Below, piece after piece: positions 28,876-38,072 of a DNA stretch of 64,000 nt. The translations under genes and the position numbers were made by a program. Origin of the DNA: Winogradskyella ursingii. Lineage in GTDB: Bacteria > Bacteroidota > Bacteroidia > Flavobacteriales > Flavobacteriaceae. The notes below the pieces were generated by a model, which saw only the letters and a program-made list of their open reading frames with translations, searched no databases and was not told the origin of the DNA. Position 1 is the first letter of the stretch. Every line of letters begins with the position of its first letter. The stretch is taken from assembly GCF_013403975.1 (NCBI RefSeq), contig NZ_JABFDH010000002.1, forward strand, positions 496,001-560,000, in the 5' to 3' direction.

Positions 28876-29934
28876 ATGAGGACAACATTAGCTTTAATTA
28901 GTGTATTAGCAATTGTTGCTTTCGGCTGTTCAGACGAAGATGTCGGCTATGAGCCTACACCCTTACCGCTTAATATTCCTCAAATATTTTCAGATAATAT
29001 AATCTCGCCCGTTATTCCAACCGATAATCCTCTTACTGTTGAAGGTGTGGCTTTGGGAAAGCGATTATTTTTTGACACGATCCTTTCCGGTGATGGAACC
29101 CAGTCTTGTGCAAGTTGCCATTCCCCTCAAAACGCGTTCACGGACAACACTCCTACTAGTGATGGTATTGACGGAAATTTTGGCATTCGTAATTCTATGC
29201 CATTGTTCAACCTTGCTTGGAATTACGGAGAACGTTTTACTTGGGACGGTAAAGAATTAAGTTTAGAGCGTCAGGCAATAGAACCTGTTCAAAACCCTAT
29301 TGAATTACACAGCGATTGGAACGATGTGGTTACCCGATTACAAGCACATCCCGAATATCCAGAATTGTTTGAAAGTGCTTTTAAAACTTCAACTATTACT
29401 AAAGAATTGGCCACTAAAGCCATTGCTCAGTTTGAGCGAACCTTGATTTCAGCAAATTCAAAATTCGATAAATATTCTTTAGGCGAAGCTACTTTAACGG
29501 AAAACGAGTTAAATGGTCTTAACGTTTTTATGGATGAAGCCAGAGGAGATTGCTTTCACTGCCATGGCAGTCCCAATAACCCTCTATGGACGGATAATAT
29601 TTTTCACAATAACGGTTTAGATGCTACATTTACAGATTTGGGTTTGGGCGGAGTAACAGGTGATCCAAGTGATAACGGAAAATTCAAATCGCCTTCACTT
29701 CGTAATTTAGCATATACAGCACCATACATGCACGATGGACGTTTTGCCACATTAGATGAGGTTATTAACCATTATAGTGAAGGTCTAAATAATTCCCCAA
29801 CAATAGATCCTTTAATGAAAAAAGTAGATCAAGGCGGCGTACAGTTGACCGAACAGGACAAAGCAGATTTAAAAGCTTTTCTACTCACATTATCAGACCC
29901 ATCTTTCATCAATAATCCATCTTTTCAAAATTAA
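28876..29934 (+). CDS. MbnH-like di-haem cytochrome c peroxidase-family lipoprotein
   Basis: The 352-residue protein has lipobox FGC (Cys18) plus acidic SDED, and two c-type haem motifs, CASCH at residues 78-82 and CFHCH at 226-230. The bacterial cytochrome c peroxidase/MauG layout is clear: GKRLFFDTILSGDGTQSC, then FNLAWN, and APYMHDGRFATLDEV with a probable distal Met ligand. Known MbnH partners use a bis-Fe(IV) state to turn a Trp of MbnP into kynurenine. The gene order with MbnP suggests the same kind of pairing, although the target residue here is uncertain. It is the last gene of the lipoprotein operon. Confidence 0.9.
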   Translation: MRTTLALISVLAIVAFGCSDEDVGYEPTPLPLNIPQIFSDNIISPVIPTDNPLTVEGVALGKRLFFDTILSGDGTQSCASCHSPQNAFTDNTPTSDGIDGNFGIRNSMPLFNLAWNYGERFTWDGKELSLERQAIEPVQNPIELHSDWNDVVTRLQAHPEYPELFESAFKTSTITKELATKAIAQFERTLISANSKFDKYSLGEATLTENELNGLNVFMDEARGDCFHCHGSPNNPLWTDNIFHNNGLDATFTDLGLGGVTGDPSDNGKFKSPSLRNLAYTAPYMHDGRFATLDEVINHYSEGLNNSPTIDPLMKKVDQGGVQLTEQDKADLKAFLLTLSDPSFINNPSFQN

Positions 29935-30079
29935 ATTTCAGGTTCCAAAAGTTGATCTATGTTAATTTTTGAAGATTTAGGACTACAAAACCTATGCGTT
30001 TCATCGAAAAAATAACGTATTTCACCCAACAACTCATTTATTTATGTAGATTACAGCCCCCAAATTATTAACCTACATT

Positions 30080-30313
30080 ATGAACCCTACAACCAACAAA
30101 GCACTTCCTTGTGCCGTTTTTGGCCACAACTATGTGAAGTCAAAAACAAACATGGATAATACACTAGAATTAACTTGTTGTAATTGCAATGCTGTTGTTA
30201 TGACAGACTCTAAGGGAAACTTTGAGCAGTCCAGTATCTCCAATACTCATATTCAATCTGTTCTGAGGCAATTATTCCTTCTCAAACAACGAAACTTCAA
30301 CCCAAATTATTAA
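30080..30313 (+). CDS. Small zinc-site protein, paralogue C
   Basis: The 77-residue product has Cys11, His16, Cys33 and Cys36, giving the same C-x4-H-x16-C-x2-C spacing as the two small proteins 6 kb upstream, and shares the CxxFGHNY block. Outside the ligands it has diverged and lacks the LTPK segment. It carries the same pre-ATG motif (ATTAACCTACA at 30067-30077) as paralogue A, which supports a common origin of gene plus leader. It stands between the MbnH-like gene and the suf locus. Function is unknown. Confidence 0.75.
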   Translation: MNPTTNKALPCAVFGHNYVKSKTNMDNTLELTCCNCNAVVMTDSKGNFEQSSISNTHIQSVLRQLFLLKQRNFNPNY

Positions 30314-30414
30314 CTTAACTATTATACTTTTTTCTTTAAGTATTAATAATACTTGCCTATTACACCATATGCTAATATAATGTTAGGTTCTATGGTAAAA
30401 ACAGACTTATATCG

Positions 30415-30422
30415 TATCTTTG
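30415..30422 (+). promoter_or_regulatory. -7 element of the suf promoter
   Basis: TATCTTTG matches the Bacteroidota -7 consensus 31 bases before the first suf gene. No convincing TTTG stands 19 bases upstream (the place reads TATGG). A small palindrome, AGATTTAATCT, lies just downstream in the leader at about 30431-30441 and might be a regulator site. Confidence 0.5.
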
Positions 30423-30453
30423 CACACAATTTAGATTTAATCTATATTAGAAT

Positions 30454-30783
30454 ATGATAAAAGTTTCTGAAACAGCTAAAAAGAAAGTCGTTGAACTAAT
30501 GACGGACGATGGCTACAACCCAGCATCTGACTATGTCAGAGTCGGAGTTAAGAGTGGTGGTTGTTCTGGATTATCCTACGATTTAAAATTCGATAATTCA
30601 CAAATCGATGGCGATAAGGTTTTTGAAGATAATGGTGTAAAAATCATTGTGGACAAAAAGAGTTTCCTCTATTTGATAGGAACAACGCTAGAATACTCCG
30701 GTGGATTAAATGGGACAGGTTTCGTATTTAATAATCCAAACGCCAACCGTACCTGTGGTTGTGGAGAATCATTCTCACTTTAA
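30454..30783 (+). CDS. A-type iron-sulfur carrier (SufA/ErpA/IscA family)
   Basis: This 109-residue HesB/IscA-fold protein has the three conserved cysteines Cys37 (SGGCSGLSY), Cys101 and Cys103 (TCGCGES) that hold a transferable iron-sulfur cluster. It is the first gene of the suf unit and stands 9 bases before sufB. It is expected to carry clusters from the SufBCD scaffold to target enzymes. Whether it is orthologous to SufA or ErpA cannot be told from sequence alone. Confidence 0.94.
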   Translation: MIKVSETAKKKVVELMTDDGYNPASDYVRVGVKSGGCSGLSYDLKFDNSQIDGDKVFEDNGVKIIVDKKSFLYLIGTTLEYSGGLNGTGFVFNNPNANRTCGCGESFSL

Positions 30784-30792
30784 AAAGATTTT

Positions 30793-32241
30793 ATGAGCAA
30801 GTATACAGAAGATGACCTAAGAGAAGAATTAAAAACCAAAGAATACGAATATGGTTTTTACACAGATATAGAATCTGAAACATTTCCTGTTGGTCTAAAT
30901 GAAGATATTGTTAGAGCCATTTCCAAGAAAAAGGAAGAGCCAGAATGGATGACGGAATGGAGACTCGAAGCTTTTAGAGGTTGGAAAGAAATGGTAGAAC
31001 CAGATTGGGCGAATGTCCATTATAAAAAACCAGATTTTCAAGCTATATCCTATTATTCTGCACCAAACAGTAAACCTAAATATGATAGTATTGACGAAGT
31101 AGACCCAGAGCTTTTGGCTACTTTTGAAAAACTAGGTATTTCCCTAGATGAGCAGAAAAAACTTGCTGGGGTAGCCATGGATGTGGTTGTTGATTCTGTT
31201 TCTGTAGCAACAACATTTAAGAAAACTTTGGCCGAAAAAGGCATCATTTTTATGAGTATTTCTGAAGCTATAAAAGAGCATCCAGAACTCGTGAAAAAAT
31301 ATATTGGAACTGTTGTTCCGCAGAAGGATAATTTTTATGCAGCATTGAATTCTGCTGTATTTAGTGACGGAAGTTTCTGTTACATTCCAAAAGGTGTGCG
31401 TTGCCCAATGGAACTTTCAACCTATTTTAGAATCAATCAGGCAGGAACAGGTCAGTTTGAGAGAACTTTGGTTGTAGCTGACGAGGGCAGTTATGTTTCT
31501 TATTTAGAAGGATGTACCGCACCAAGCCGTGACGAAAACCAATTGCATGCAGCAGTAGTAGAATTGATTGCCCTGGAGGATGCCGAAATAAAATATAGTA
31601 CTGTACAAAACTGGTACCCAGGAAATGCTGAAGGTAAAGGTGGAGTCTACAACTTTGTGACTAAAAGAGGTATTTGTGAGAAAAATGCAAAAATTTCTTG
31701 GACACAAGTTGAAACTGGTTCTGCCGTAACTTGGAAATATCCAAGCTGTATTCTTAAAGGTGACAATTCTGTTGGTGAGTTTTATTCAATCGCAGTAACA
31801 AACAATTATCAGCAAGCGGATACAGGAACAAAGATGATACATTTAGGCAAAAACACTAAATCTACAATTATTTCAAAAGGAATTTCTGCTGGTAAATCTC
31901 AGAATTCTTATCGCGGCTTGGTTCAGATCAACTCACGTGCTGAGAATGCTCGTAACTTTTCGCAATGCGATAGTTTATTAATGGGTAACGAATGTGGAGC
32001 ACACACGTTTCCTTATATCGAAGCAAAAAACAAAACAGCTCAAATAGAACACGAAGCTACAACTAGTAAAATTGGTGAAGATCAAATATTCTATTGTAAT
32101 CAACGTGGTATCGATACAGAAAAGGCAATTGCCTTAATCGTCAACGGTTTTAGCAAAGAAGTATTGAATAAATTACCAATGGAATTTGCGGTTGAAGCCC
32201 AAAAATTATTGGAAATTAGTTTGGAAGGATCTGTTGGATAG
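30793..32241 (+). CDS. sufB: Fe-S cluster assembly scaffold SufB
   Basis: The 482-residue protein has SufB landmarks: [64 protein letters not shown] and the C-terminal [15 protein letters not shown]. It forms the beta-helical scaffold on which a [4Fe-4S] cluster is built together with SufC and SufD. It lies between the A-type carrier gene and a lipoprotein gene, in the main suf transcription unit. Confidence 0.97.
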   Translation: MSKYTEDDLREELKTKEYEYGFYTDIESETFPVGLNEDIVRAISKKKEEPEWMTEWRLEAFRGWKEMVEPDWANVHYKKPDFQAISYYSAPNSKPKYDSIDEVDPELLATFEKLGISLDEQKKLAGVAMDVVVDSVSVATTFKKTLAEKGIIFMSISEAIKEHPELVKKYIGTVVPQKDNFYAALNSAVFSDGSFCYIPKGVRCPMELSTYFRINQAGTGQFERTLVVADEGSYVSYLEGCTAPSRDENQLHAAVVELIALEDAEIKYSTVQNWYPGNAEGKGGVYNFVTKRGICEKNAKISWTQVETGSAVTWKYPSCILKGDNSVGEFYSIAVTNNYQQADTGTKMIHLGKNTKSTIISKGISAGKSQNSYRGLVQINSRAENARNFSQCDSLLMGNECGAHTFPYIEAKNKTAQIEHEATTSKIGEDQIFYCNQRGIDTEKAIALIVNGFSKEVLNKLPMEFAVEAQKLLEISLEGSVG

Positions 32242-32311
32242 CAACCCTTCCTGCACAAGTGGGAACCTCACAGAAAAGAAGAATTCATCAGAAGTGTTAG
32301 AAACAAACATT

Positions 32312-32719
32312 ATGAAAAAAATAAGTTTTATAGTCCTGCTTTGCGTTGCCCTAGTAGGTTGCAAGAACGACACAAAACAAGATGTTAACCTCGAAGAAAA
32401 TCGAGATAAATCCTACGATCAGAACGATGGCCTAATCATCATGAAAGGGGAATTTGTGTATTACGCGGATGCAGCCGTTTTACAAACACCACGCGAAATA
32501 TATGGTGTTGTTATTGACGAGAATATGCATCAATTAAACAACAAGGTCAAAGAATTCAAAAAAGAAGACACTGACATGGTGCCAGTTACAGTGCGCGTTA
32601 GAAAATTTGCCAAAGCAGAAGATGAGGAAGGCTGGCCATATAGAGTAGAAATAAAAGAAATTTTAAAGGTTGAAAAGCCTCAGGAAAATAAAGACGACGT
32701 TATAAAATTAGGAAATTAA
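32312..32719 (+). CDS. Small lipoprotein inside the suf operon
   Basis: The 135-residue protein starts at 32312 ([17 protein letters not shown]), with lipobox LVGC at Cys17; a longer frame from 32186 overlapping sufB was rejected because it would bury the signal peptide. The mature part has an acidic linker and then a beta-rich stretch ([20 protein letters not shown] to [11 protein letters not shown]) that resembles the OB-like C-terminal domain of NlpE-type lipoproteins. That match is by eye only. It stands between sufB and sufC, with only 4 bases before sufC. Why an envelope lipoprotein is in a cytoplasmic assembly operon is not clear. Confidence 0.8.
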   Translation: MKKISFIVLLCVALVGCKNDTKQDVNLEENRDKSYDQNDGLIIMKGEFVYYADAAVLQTPREIYGVVIDENMHQLNNKVKEFKKEDTDMVPVTVRVRKFAKAEDEEGWPYRVEIKEILKVEKPQENKDDVIKLGN

Positions 32720-32723
32720 GACT

Positions 32724-33476
32724 ATGTTAAAGATAAAAGACTTGCACGCAAGTGTAGACGACAAAAGTATTTTAAAGGGTATTAATCTTGAAGTAAAACC
32801 AGGCGAAGTCCACGCAATTATGGGACCAAATGGTTCTGGTAAAAGTACACTTGCAGCAGTAATTGCAGGAAAGGAAGAGTACGAGGTTGACAAAGGAGAA
32901 ATACTTTTTGAAGAAGAAAATATTGATGAGTTAGGCGCAGAAGAACGTGCACATAAAGGTATATTTTTATCGTTTCAATATCCTGTAGAAATTCCTGGTG
33001 TTAGTGTTACAAACTTTATGAGGACAGCCATTAACGAAACAAGAAAAGCAAAAGGACTGGACGATATGCCTGCCAACGAAATGCTAAAAATGATTCGTGA
33101 TAAATCTGAACTTTTGGATATTGATCGTAAGTTTCTATCACGCTCGTTGAATGAAGGTTTTTCAGGTGGTGAAAAAAAGCGTAACGAGATTTTTCAAATG
33201 GCAATGTTAGAGCCAAAATTAGCCATTTTAGATGAAACGGATTCTGGTCTTGATATTGACGCTCTTAGAATTGTTGCCAATGGTGTGAACAAATTAAAAT
33301 CTAAGGACAACGCAGTAATAGTTATTACGCATTATCAAAGATTGTTAGACCATATTATTCCAGATTTTGTACATGTTTTACACAATGGTCGCATTGTGAA
33401 ATCAGGCACGAAGGAATTGGCACATGAACTTGAAGCTAAAGGTTACGATTGGATTAAGGAAGAGGTTGGAGCTTAA
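32724..33476 (+). CDS. sufC: Fe-S cluster assembly ATPase SufC
   Basis: The 250-residue ABC-type ATPase has Walker [10 protein letters not shown], the SufC-specific signature [13 protein letters not shown], Walker [17 protein letters not shown] and the switch His in VITHYQRLL. It powers conformational change of the SufB-SufD scaffold during cluster assembly. The start is 4 bases after the small lipoprotein. A 160-base spacer with a hairpin separates it from sufD. Confidence 0.97.
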   Translation: MLKIKDLHASVDDKSILKGINLEVKPGEVHAIMGPNGSGKSTLAAVIAGKEEYEVDKGEILFEEENIDELGAEERAHKGIFLSFQYPVEIPGVSVTNFMRTAINETRKAKGLDDMPANEMLKMIRDKSELLDIDRKFLSRSLNEGFSGGEKKRNEIFQMAMLEPKLAILDETDSGLDIDALRIVANGVNKLKSKDNAVIVITHYQRLLDHIIPDFVHVLHNGRIVKSGTKELAHELEAKGYDWIKEEVGA

Positions 33477-33583
33477 AATAAGTCGCAGTATTCAGTCACA
33501 ATTATGAGTTGATCAACTTTCACTGAATATAAAGACTTAAAAGTTTCATTTTACAAAGTATGAATAAATAAGTAAACAGTTTA

Positions 33584-33615
33584 AATCGTATTTCTGAATT
33601 ACCGAAAATACGATT
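33584..33615 (+). promoter_or_regulatory. Hairpin in the sufC-sufD spacer
   Basis: A perfect 10-bp stem (33584-33593 with 33606-33615) and 12-base loop ends 21 bases before the sufD start. There is no T run after it, so it is not a simple terminator. It might stabilise mRNA or adjust translation of sufD. Confidence 0.4.
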
Positions 33616-33636
33616 GATAACTGAAAACTGAAAAGA

Positions 33637-34950
33637 ATGGATTTAAAAGAAAAATTAGTATCATCATTTATGGTTTTTGAGGACAACGTAGACGTTCACT
33701 CGCCTGTGCATGATATACGTACCGAAGCTATAAAGAATTTCGAAGCTCAAGGATTTCCAACTAAGAAGCAGGAAGCTTGGAAATATACATCGCTTAATTC
33801 CATATTAAAGCATGATTATAGCGTGTTTCCAAAAAATGAAAATGCGCTGGAATTTAAAGATATCAAGAAATATTTCATTCATGATATTGATGCTTACAAG
33901 ATTGTTTTTATTGATGGCAAATATTCATCTTATCTCTCGCAAACAACACATGAAGGCATCGATGTTTGCTTAATGTCTTCAGCATTATCAAAACCAAAAT
34001 ACCGTCCGATTATTGAAAATTATTTCAATAAAATTGCACCAAAAGATGGACTTTCTTCTCTAAATACGGCATTTTCAGCAGAAGGCGCTTATATTCATAT
34101 TCCAAAAAATAAATTGGTCGATAAGCCAATTCAAATTATACATTTTTCAACAGGCAATGAAGCTGCGTTAATGCTGCAGCCTCGTAATTTAGTGGTGGTT
34201 GATGAGAATTCACATGTCCAGATTATTGAGCGTCATCAAAGCTTAACAGACAATCCTGTATTGACTAACAGCGTCACGGAAATCTTTGCTGACAGACGTG
34301 CGATTGTAGATTATTATAAAATCCAGAATGACAGGCAGACTGCTTCATTGATTGACAATACTTTTGTAAATCAAAAAGATGAAAGTATTGCAAAAGTTCA
34401 CACGTTTTCGTTTGGTGGAAAACTGACGAGAAATAACCTTAATTTTTACCAAAACGGAGAACGCATCGATTCTACTATGAAAGGCATCACAATTATTGGT
34501 GATAAGCAACACGTAGATCACAATACTTTAGTGCATCATATTGAGCCCAACTGTGAAAGTCATCAAGATTACAAAGGCATCTTCAATGACAATTCAACGG
34601 GTGTGTTCAATGGCAAAGTGGTGGTAGAAAAGGAAGCACAGAAAACGAATGCTTTCCAAGCAAACAACAACATTTTAATTAACGATAAAGCCACTATCAA
34701 CACTAAACCTCAACTCGAAATATTTGCAGATGATGTAAAATGCTCACACGGTTGTACCATTGGTCAATTGGATGAAAGTGCAATGTTCTATTTACGTTCG
34801 CGAGGCATCCCTGAAAAAGAAGCGAGAGCCCTATTAATGTTTGCTTTTAGCAATAATGTGTTGGATTCGGTGACCATTCCTGAAATTAAACAACGCATAA
34901 CGAAAATTATTGCTAACAAATTAGGTGTTAAGATTGGGTTTGAATTGTAA
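33637..34950 (+). CDS. sufD: Fe-S cluster assembly protein SufD
   Basis: The 437-residue protein is a SufB/SufD paralogue. It has an N-terminal helical part with KKQEAWKYTSLNSI, a central beta-helix, and the C-terminal signature DVKCSHGCTIGQLDESAMFYLRSRGI. SufD pairs with SufB and contributes the conserved His and Cys region near HGCTIG for iron entry. Its stop is followed with no gap by the sufS start (TAA then ATG), so the two are translationally linked. Confidence 0.96.
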   Translation: MDLKEKLVSSFMVFEDNVDVHSPVHDIRTEAIKNFEAQGFPTKKQEAWKYTSLNSILKHDYSVFPKNENALEFKDIKKYFIHDIDAYKIVFIDGKYSSYLSQTTHEGIDVCLMSSALSKPKYRPIIENYFNKIAPKDGLSSLNTAFSAEGAYIHIPKNKLVDKPIQIIHFSTGNEAALMLQPRNLVVVDENSHVQIIERHQSLTDNPVLTNSVTEIFADRRAIVDYYKIQNDRQTASLIDNTFVNQKDESIAKVHTFSFGGKLTRNNLNFYQNGERIDSTMKGITIIGDKQHVDHNTLVHHIEPNCESHQDYKGIFNDNSTGVFNGKVVVEKEAQKTNAFQANNNILINDKATINTKPQLEIFADDVKCSHGCTIGQLDESAMFYLRSRGIPEKEARALLMFAFSNNVLDSVTIPEIKQRITKIIANKLGVKIGFEL

Positions 34951-36189
34951 ATGAATCTAACAGAAACACATATCAACTTCAATGTCGAAAATATCAGAAA
35001 AGACTTTCCTATCCTCAAACGAGAGGTCAACGGAAAACCCTTAGTATATTTTGATAACGCGGCAACATCGCAAACACCTCAGCAGGTCATTGATGTTATT
35101 GTGGATTATTACAGTAGCTATAACGCCAATATTCACAGAGGTGTACATAGTTTAAGCCAAGAAGCAACGGATGCTTATGAGCAAGCTAGAATTAAGATTC
35201 AACATCATTTTAATGCTAAGCACGCTTACGAAGTTATTTTAACTGCTGGCACGACCCACGGTATTAATTTAGTGGCGAATGGTTTTTCAACCTTATTGAA
35301 AAAAGGAGATGAAGTTTTAGTTTCGGCATTAGAGCACCATAGTAATATTGTGCCGTGGCAGATGCTGTGCGAACGTACAGGTGCCAAATTGAAAGTTATT
35401 CCGATGAATCAAAATGGAGAATTGATTCTTTCAGAATATGAAAAACTTTTAAACGAAAACACTAAATTGGTTTTTGTTAATCATATCTCAAATGCTTTAG
35501 GAACAATAAATCCTATTGAAGAAATTATTGAAAAAGCACATGCTATTGGAGCTGCAGTATTGGTCGATGGCGCACAAGCCTGTCCACACATAAAACCAGA
35601 CGTCCAAAAATTGGATGTTGATTTTTACGTATGTTCTGCACATAAAATATGCGGCCCAACTGGCGTCGGAATGCTTTATGGCAAAGAAGAATGGCTCAAC
35701 AAATTACCACCATACCAAGGAGGTGGAGAAATGATTGCTGAGGTGTCTTTTGAAAAAACGACCTACGCTGGCTTGCCTCATAAGTTTGAAGCTGGAACAC
35801 CAAATATTTGTGGCGGAATTGCTTTTGGTGCAGCAGTCGATTATATGAACACAATTGGTTTTGATACTATAGCCAATTACGAAAACGAACTTCTGGAATA
35901 CGGTACAACAGAACTCTTAAAAATTGAAGGTCTAAAAATTTACGGTACAGCCAAAAATAAGATTTCTGTTATCTCTTTTAATGTTGGTACCATTCATCCT
36001 TATGATATCGGAACAATTCTCGACAAAATGGGAATTGCTGTCCGGACAGGACACCATTGCGCACAACCGATTATGGATTTCTACAAAATTCCTGGCACAA
36101 TTAGAGCTTCTTTTATGTTCTATAACACAAAAGAAGAAATCGATTTATTTATATCTAGTTTGAGAAAAGCAATAGCTATGTTGAGCTAA
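34951..36189 (+). CDS. sufS: Cysteine desulfurase SufS
   Basis: The 412-residue PLP enzyme has Lys232 in CSAHKICGPTG as the cofactor-binding lysine and Cys370 in RTGHHCAQP as the persulfide-forming residue, both placed as in group II desulfurases (SufS type). It takes sulfur from cysteine and passes it to SufE. It ends the first suf transcription unit; a strong terminator lies 27 bases after the stop. SufE is encoded 1.9 kb downstream, behind two unrelated genes. Confidence 0.97.
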   Translation: MNLTETHINFNVENIRKDFPILKREVNGKPLVYFDNAATSQTPQQVIDVIVDYYSSYNANIHRGVHSLSQEATDAYEQARIKIQHHFNAKHAYEVILTAGTTHGINLVANGFSTLLKKGDEVLVSALEHHSNIVPWQMLCERTGAKLKVIPMNQNGELILSEYEKLLNENTKLVFVNHISNALGTINPIEEIIEKAHAIGAAVLVDGAQACPHIKPDVQKLDVDFYVCSAHKICGPTGVGMLYGKEEWLNKLPPYQGGGEMIAEVSFEKTTYAGLPHKFEAGTPNICGGIAFGAAVDYMNTIGFDTIANYENELLEYGTTELLKIEGLKIYGTAKNKISVISFNVGTIHPYDIGTILDKMGIAVRTGHHCAQPIMDFYKIPGTIRASFMFYNTKEEIDLFISSLRKAIAMLS

Positions 36190-36215
36190 GTATTTAATTA
36201 ACATAAATTTAAATG

Positions 36216-36246
36216 AAAAAGCACCTAAAATTAAGGTGCTTTTTTT
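36216..36246 (+). terminator. Terminator after sufS
   Basis: The 6-bp G+C core GCACCT/AGGTGC (36221-36226 with 36234-36239) is extended by A/T pairs on both sides and followed by a T run to 36246. It separates the first suf unit from the inserted metalloprotease gene. Confidence 0.88.
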
Positions 36247-36348
36247 ATTTACGTTTATTTAAACATTTTGATGTTTTCCTAATCTTTCGTTAATCTTTTA
36301 AAAATTTAATGATATATTCGACAAAATTTAACCCAAATATTTACTAAT

Positions 36349-37413
36349 ATGAAAAAATCACTTTTAGGATTAGTTGTTTGCACAGCACTTTTTGTTGGTT
36401 GTAATGACGACCAAAACCCAACTCAAAATCAAGAAGAACAAGACATTGATATGAGTGACTTCTATTTATATACCGATGCTTATGAAGCAGGTACTACAGA
36501 TAGAGTAGTTAACGGAAAAAATTGTTCTTCCATGGAGGTTTTGAATAGACAACTCAACGAAAATCCAGGGCAGTATAAAAAAATGTATGATATCGAGGTC
36601 GCAACTAGGCGCTTTATCAATAGCAAAAAACCTGATGGTGCTGGAAATGGCAATGGAAATGGAAACGGAAATGGAGGCAGTGACGGTGATGGTGGAGATC
36701 CCGTTGATGATGGCTTAGGAACGCTTAATATTCCTGTTTATATCTATGTGATTTATTCTAATGACCAACAAAACATTAGCAGTGCGCAGATTAATTCTCA
36801 AATGGCTGTTTTAAATGCCGATTTTAATGATACTAATTTTAGCGATGTTCGCACTGAGTTCCAAGGCTTAGGTGCAGATGTAGAAATTAATTTTATGACT
36901 CCTGTTGTAGACAGACAATTTAATTCCACAACTTCTTGGGGAACTAACAATGCTGTTAAATCCGCTTATCCAGCACAACCTGGCTACCTAACTATGTGGG
37001 TTGCTAACATCGGTGGTGGTATTTTAGGATATGCACAATTCCCAGGTGGTAATGCATCTACAGATGGTGTTGTAATGTCACCTCAATATTTCGGAACTAC
37101 GGGATTCGTTTCAGCACCTTTTGATGGAGGTCGCACAACAACTCACGAAGTTGGTCACTGGATGAACCTACGCCATATTTGGGGCGACGGAAGATGCCGT
37201 CAAGATGACTTTGTATCAGATACACCTTCTTCTGATGGACCTAACTATAGCTGTGATTTAAATGAAGTAAGCTGCAGATCAACAGATATGGTAGAAAACT
37301 ATATGGATTATTCTGACGATGATTGTATGGGGTTATTTACGGAAGGTCAAAAAGCGAGAATGCGAGCTATATTTGCTCCTGGTGGTGCAAGAGCCTCATT
37401 AGTTGGCAACTAA
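36349..37413 (+). CDS. M43 (pappalysin-type) zinc metalloprotease lipoprotein
   Basis: The 354-residue protein has lipobox FVGC (Cys18) followed by acidic NDDQ. The metzincin zinc motif HEVGHWMNLRH places ligands at His266, His270 and His276, and the Met-turn reads NYMDYSDD. A Gly-Asn repeat linker at residues 98-110 separates the N-terminal part from the protease domain; at DNA level it is an imperfect GGAAAT-type hexamer repeat (36637-36678) that could change length by slippage. It is probably displayed on the cell surface and cleaves extracellular proteins. It has its own terminator and interrupts the suf gene order. Confidence 0.9.
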   Translation: MKKSLLGLVVCTALFVGCNDDQNPTQNQEEQDIDMSDFYLYTDAYEAGTTDRVVNGKNCSSMEVLNRQLNENPGQYKKMYDIEVATRRFINSKKPDGAGNGNGNGNGNGGSDGDGGDPVDDGLGTLNIPVYIYVIYSNDQQNISSAQINSQMAVLNADFNDTNFSDVRTEFQGLGADVEINFMTPVVDRQFNSTTSWGTNNAVKSAYPAQPGYLTMWVANIGGGILGYAQFPGGNASTDGVVMSPQYFGTTGFVSAPFDGGRTTTHEVGHWMNLRHIWGDGRCRQDDFVSDTPSSDGPNYSCDLNEVSCRSTDMVENYMDYSDDDCMGLFTEGQKARMRAIFAPGGARASLVGN

Positions 37414-37437
37414 AATTCAATATACTTATTTATGATG

Positions 37438-37463
37438 GGCACCTTTTTCAAGGTGCCTTTTCA
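37438..37463 (+). terminator. Terminator after the M43 protease gene
   Basis: A perfect 8-bp stem (37438-37445 with 37450-37457) with a four-base loop is followed by TTTT. It stands 25 bases past the protease stop. Confidence 0.85.
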
Positions 37464-37517
37464 TTTGGCAAAATATTCGAAATTAAAAAAGCACTATATT
37501 TACTATAAACAGACCAT

Positions 37518-38039
37518 ATGAAAATTTTATTAAGCTTATTCGCCCTCGTTCTAATTCTGGAATCTTGCAAATCAACTAAAGAAAGTAATAGCGAATCTAA
37601 CGAAAATGCTGAAACAATAAAATCTGACACCCAAGCATTGACCCCAAAAAAGGACCAAACTTCAGAATATAATCTTACTTCCGGTGTTACGTATACCGTT
37701 TCTAGTAGAGGCACTTTCAGTTATACGAATATTTCCGAATCCAAAGTTTCCCTCTCTAATGATCGTGATTTAAAACAGATGAAGACTTATTCTTGCAACA
37801 AAACCGATTGGCTAGAGCTAAAAAAAATGATAGAAGCTGTAAATACCAAATCGTTGAGTTCACTCAAAGCACCAACAGACAAAAGGCTTTACGATGGTGC
37901 GCCACACGCTACGCTATCGATACGTAACGGCGATAAGACCGTGACTTCGCCCACTTTTGATCACGGGCATCCACCAACAGAAATAGAAAATTTAGTTAAT
38001 AAAGTGTTATCCATCAAAGAAAATGTGACTAAAGAATAG
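37518..38039 (+). CDS. Lipoprotein of unknown function
   Basis: The 173-residue protein has a lipobox LESC (Cys17) followed by a Ser/Asn/Glu-rich linker to about residue 50. A compact domain of about 110 residues then contains GTFSYTNISES, a single Cys in KTYSCNKTDW and PHATLSIRNGDKTV. No family is recognised. It lies between the M43 protease terminator and the sufE promoter, so it may be its own unit. Nothing in the sequence ties it to iron-sulfur assembly. Confidence 0.8.
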   Translation: MKILLSLFALVLILESCKSTKESNSESNENAETIKSDTQALTPKKDQTSEYNLTSGVTYTVSSRGTFSYTNISESKVSLSNDRDLKQMKTYSCNKTDWLELKKMIEAVNTKSLSSLKAPTDKRLYDGAPHATLSIRNGDKTVTSPTFDHGHPPTEIENLVNKVLSIKENVTKE

Positions 38040-38047
38040 CTATTTTG

Positions 38048-38055
38048 TAATTTTG
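38048..38055 (+). promoter_or_regulatory. -7 element before sufE
   Basis: TAATTTTG fits TAnnTTTG, 17 bases before the sufE start. The -33 position shows only a weak match (TGTG near 38024-38027). Confidence 0.5.
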
Positions 38056-38072
38056 CAAAAAGAACTTAGACT

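Noticed and set aside
32186-32311. N-terminal extension of the suf-operon lipoprotein into sufB
   Set aside because: A perfect lipoprotein signal begins at the internal ATG at 32312, and the extension overlaps sufB.
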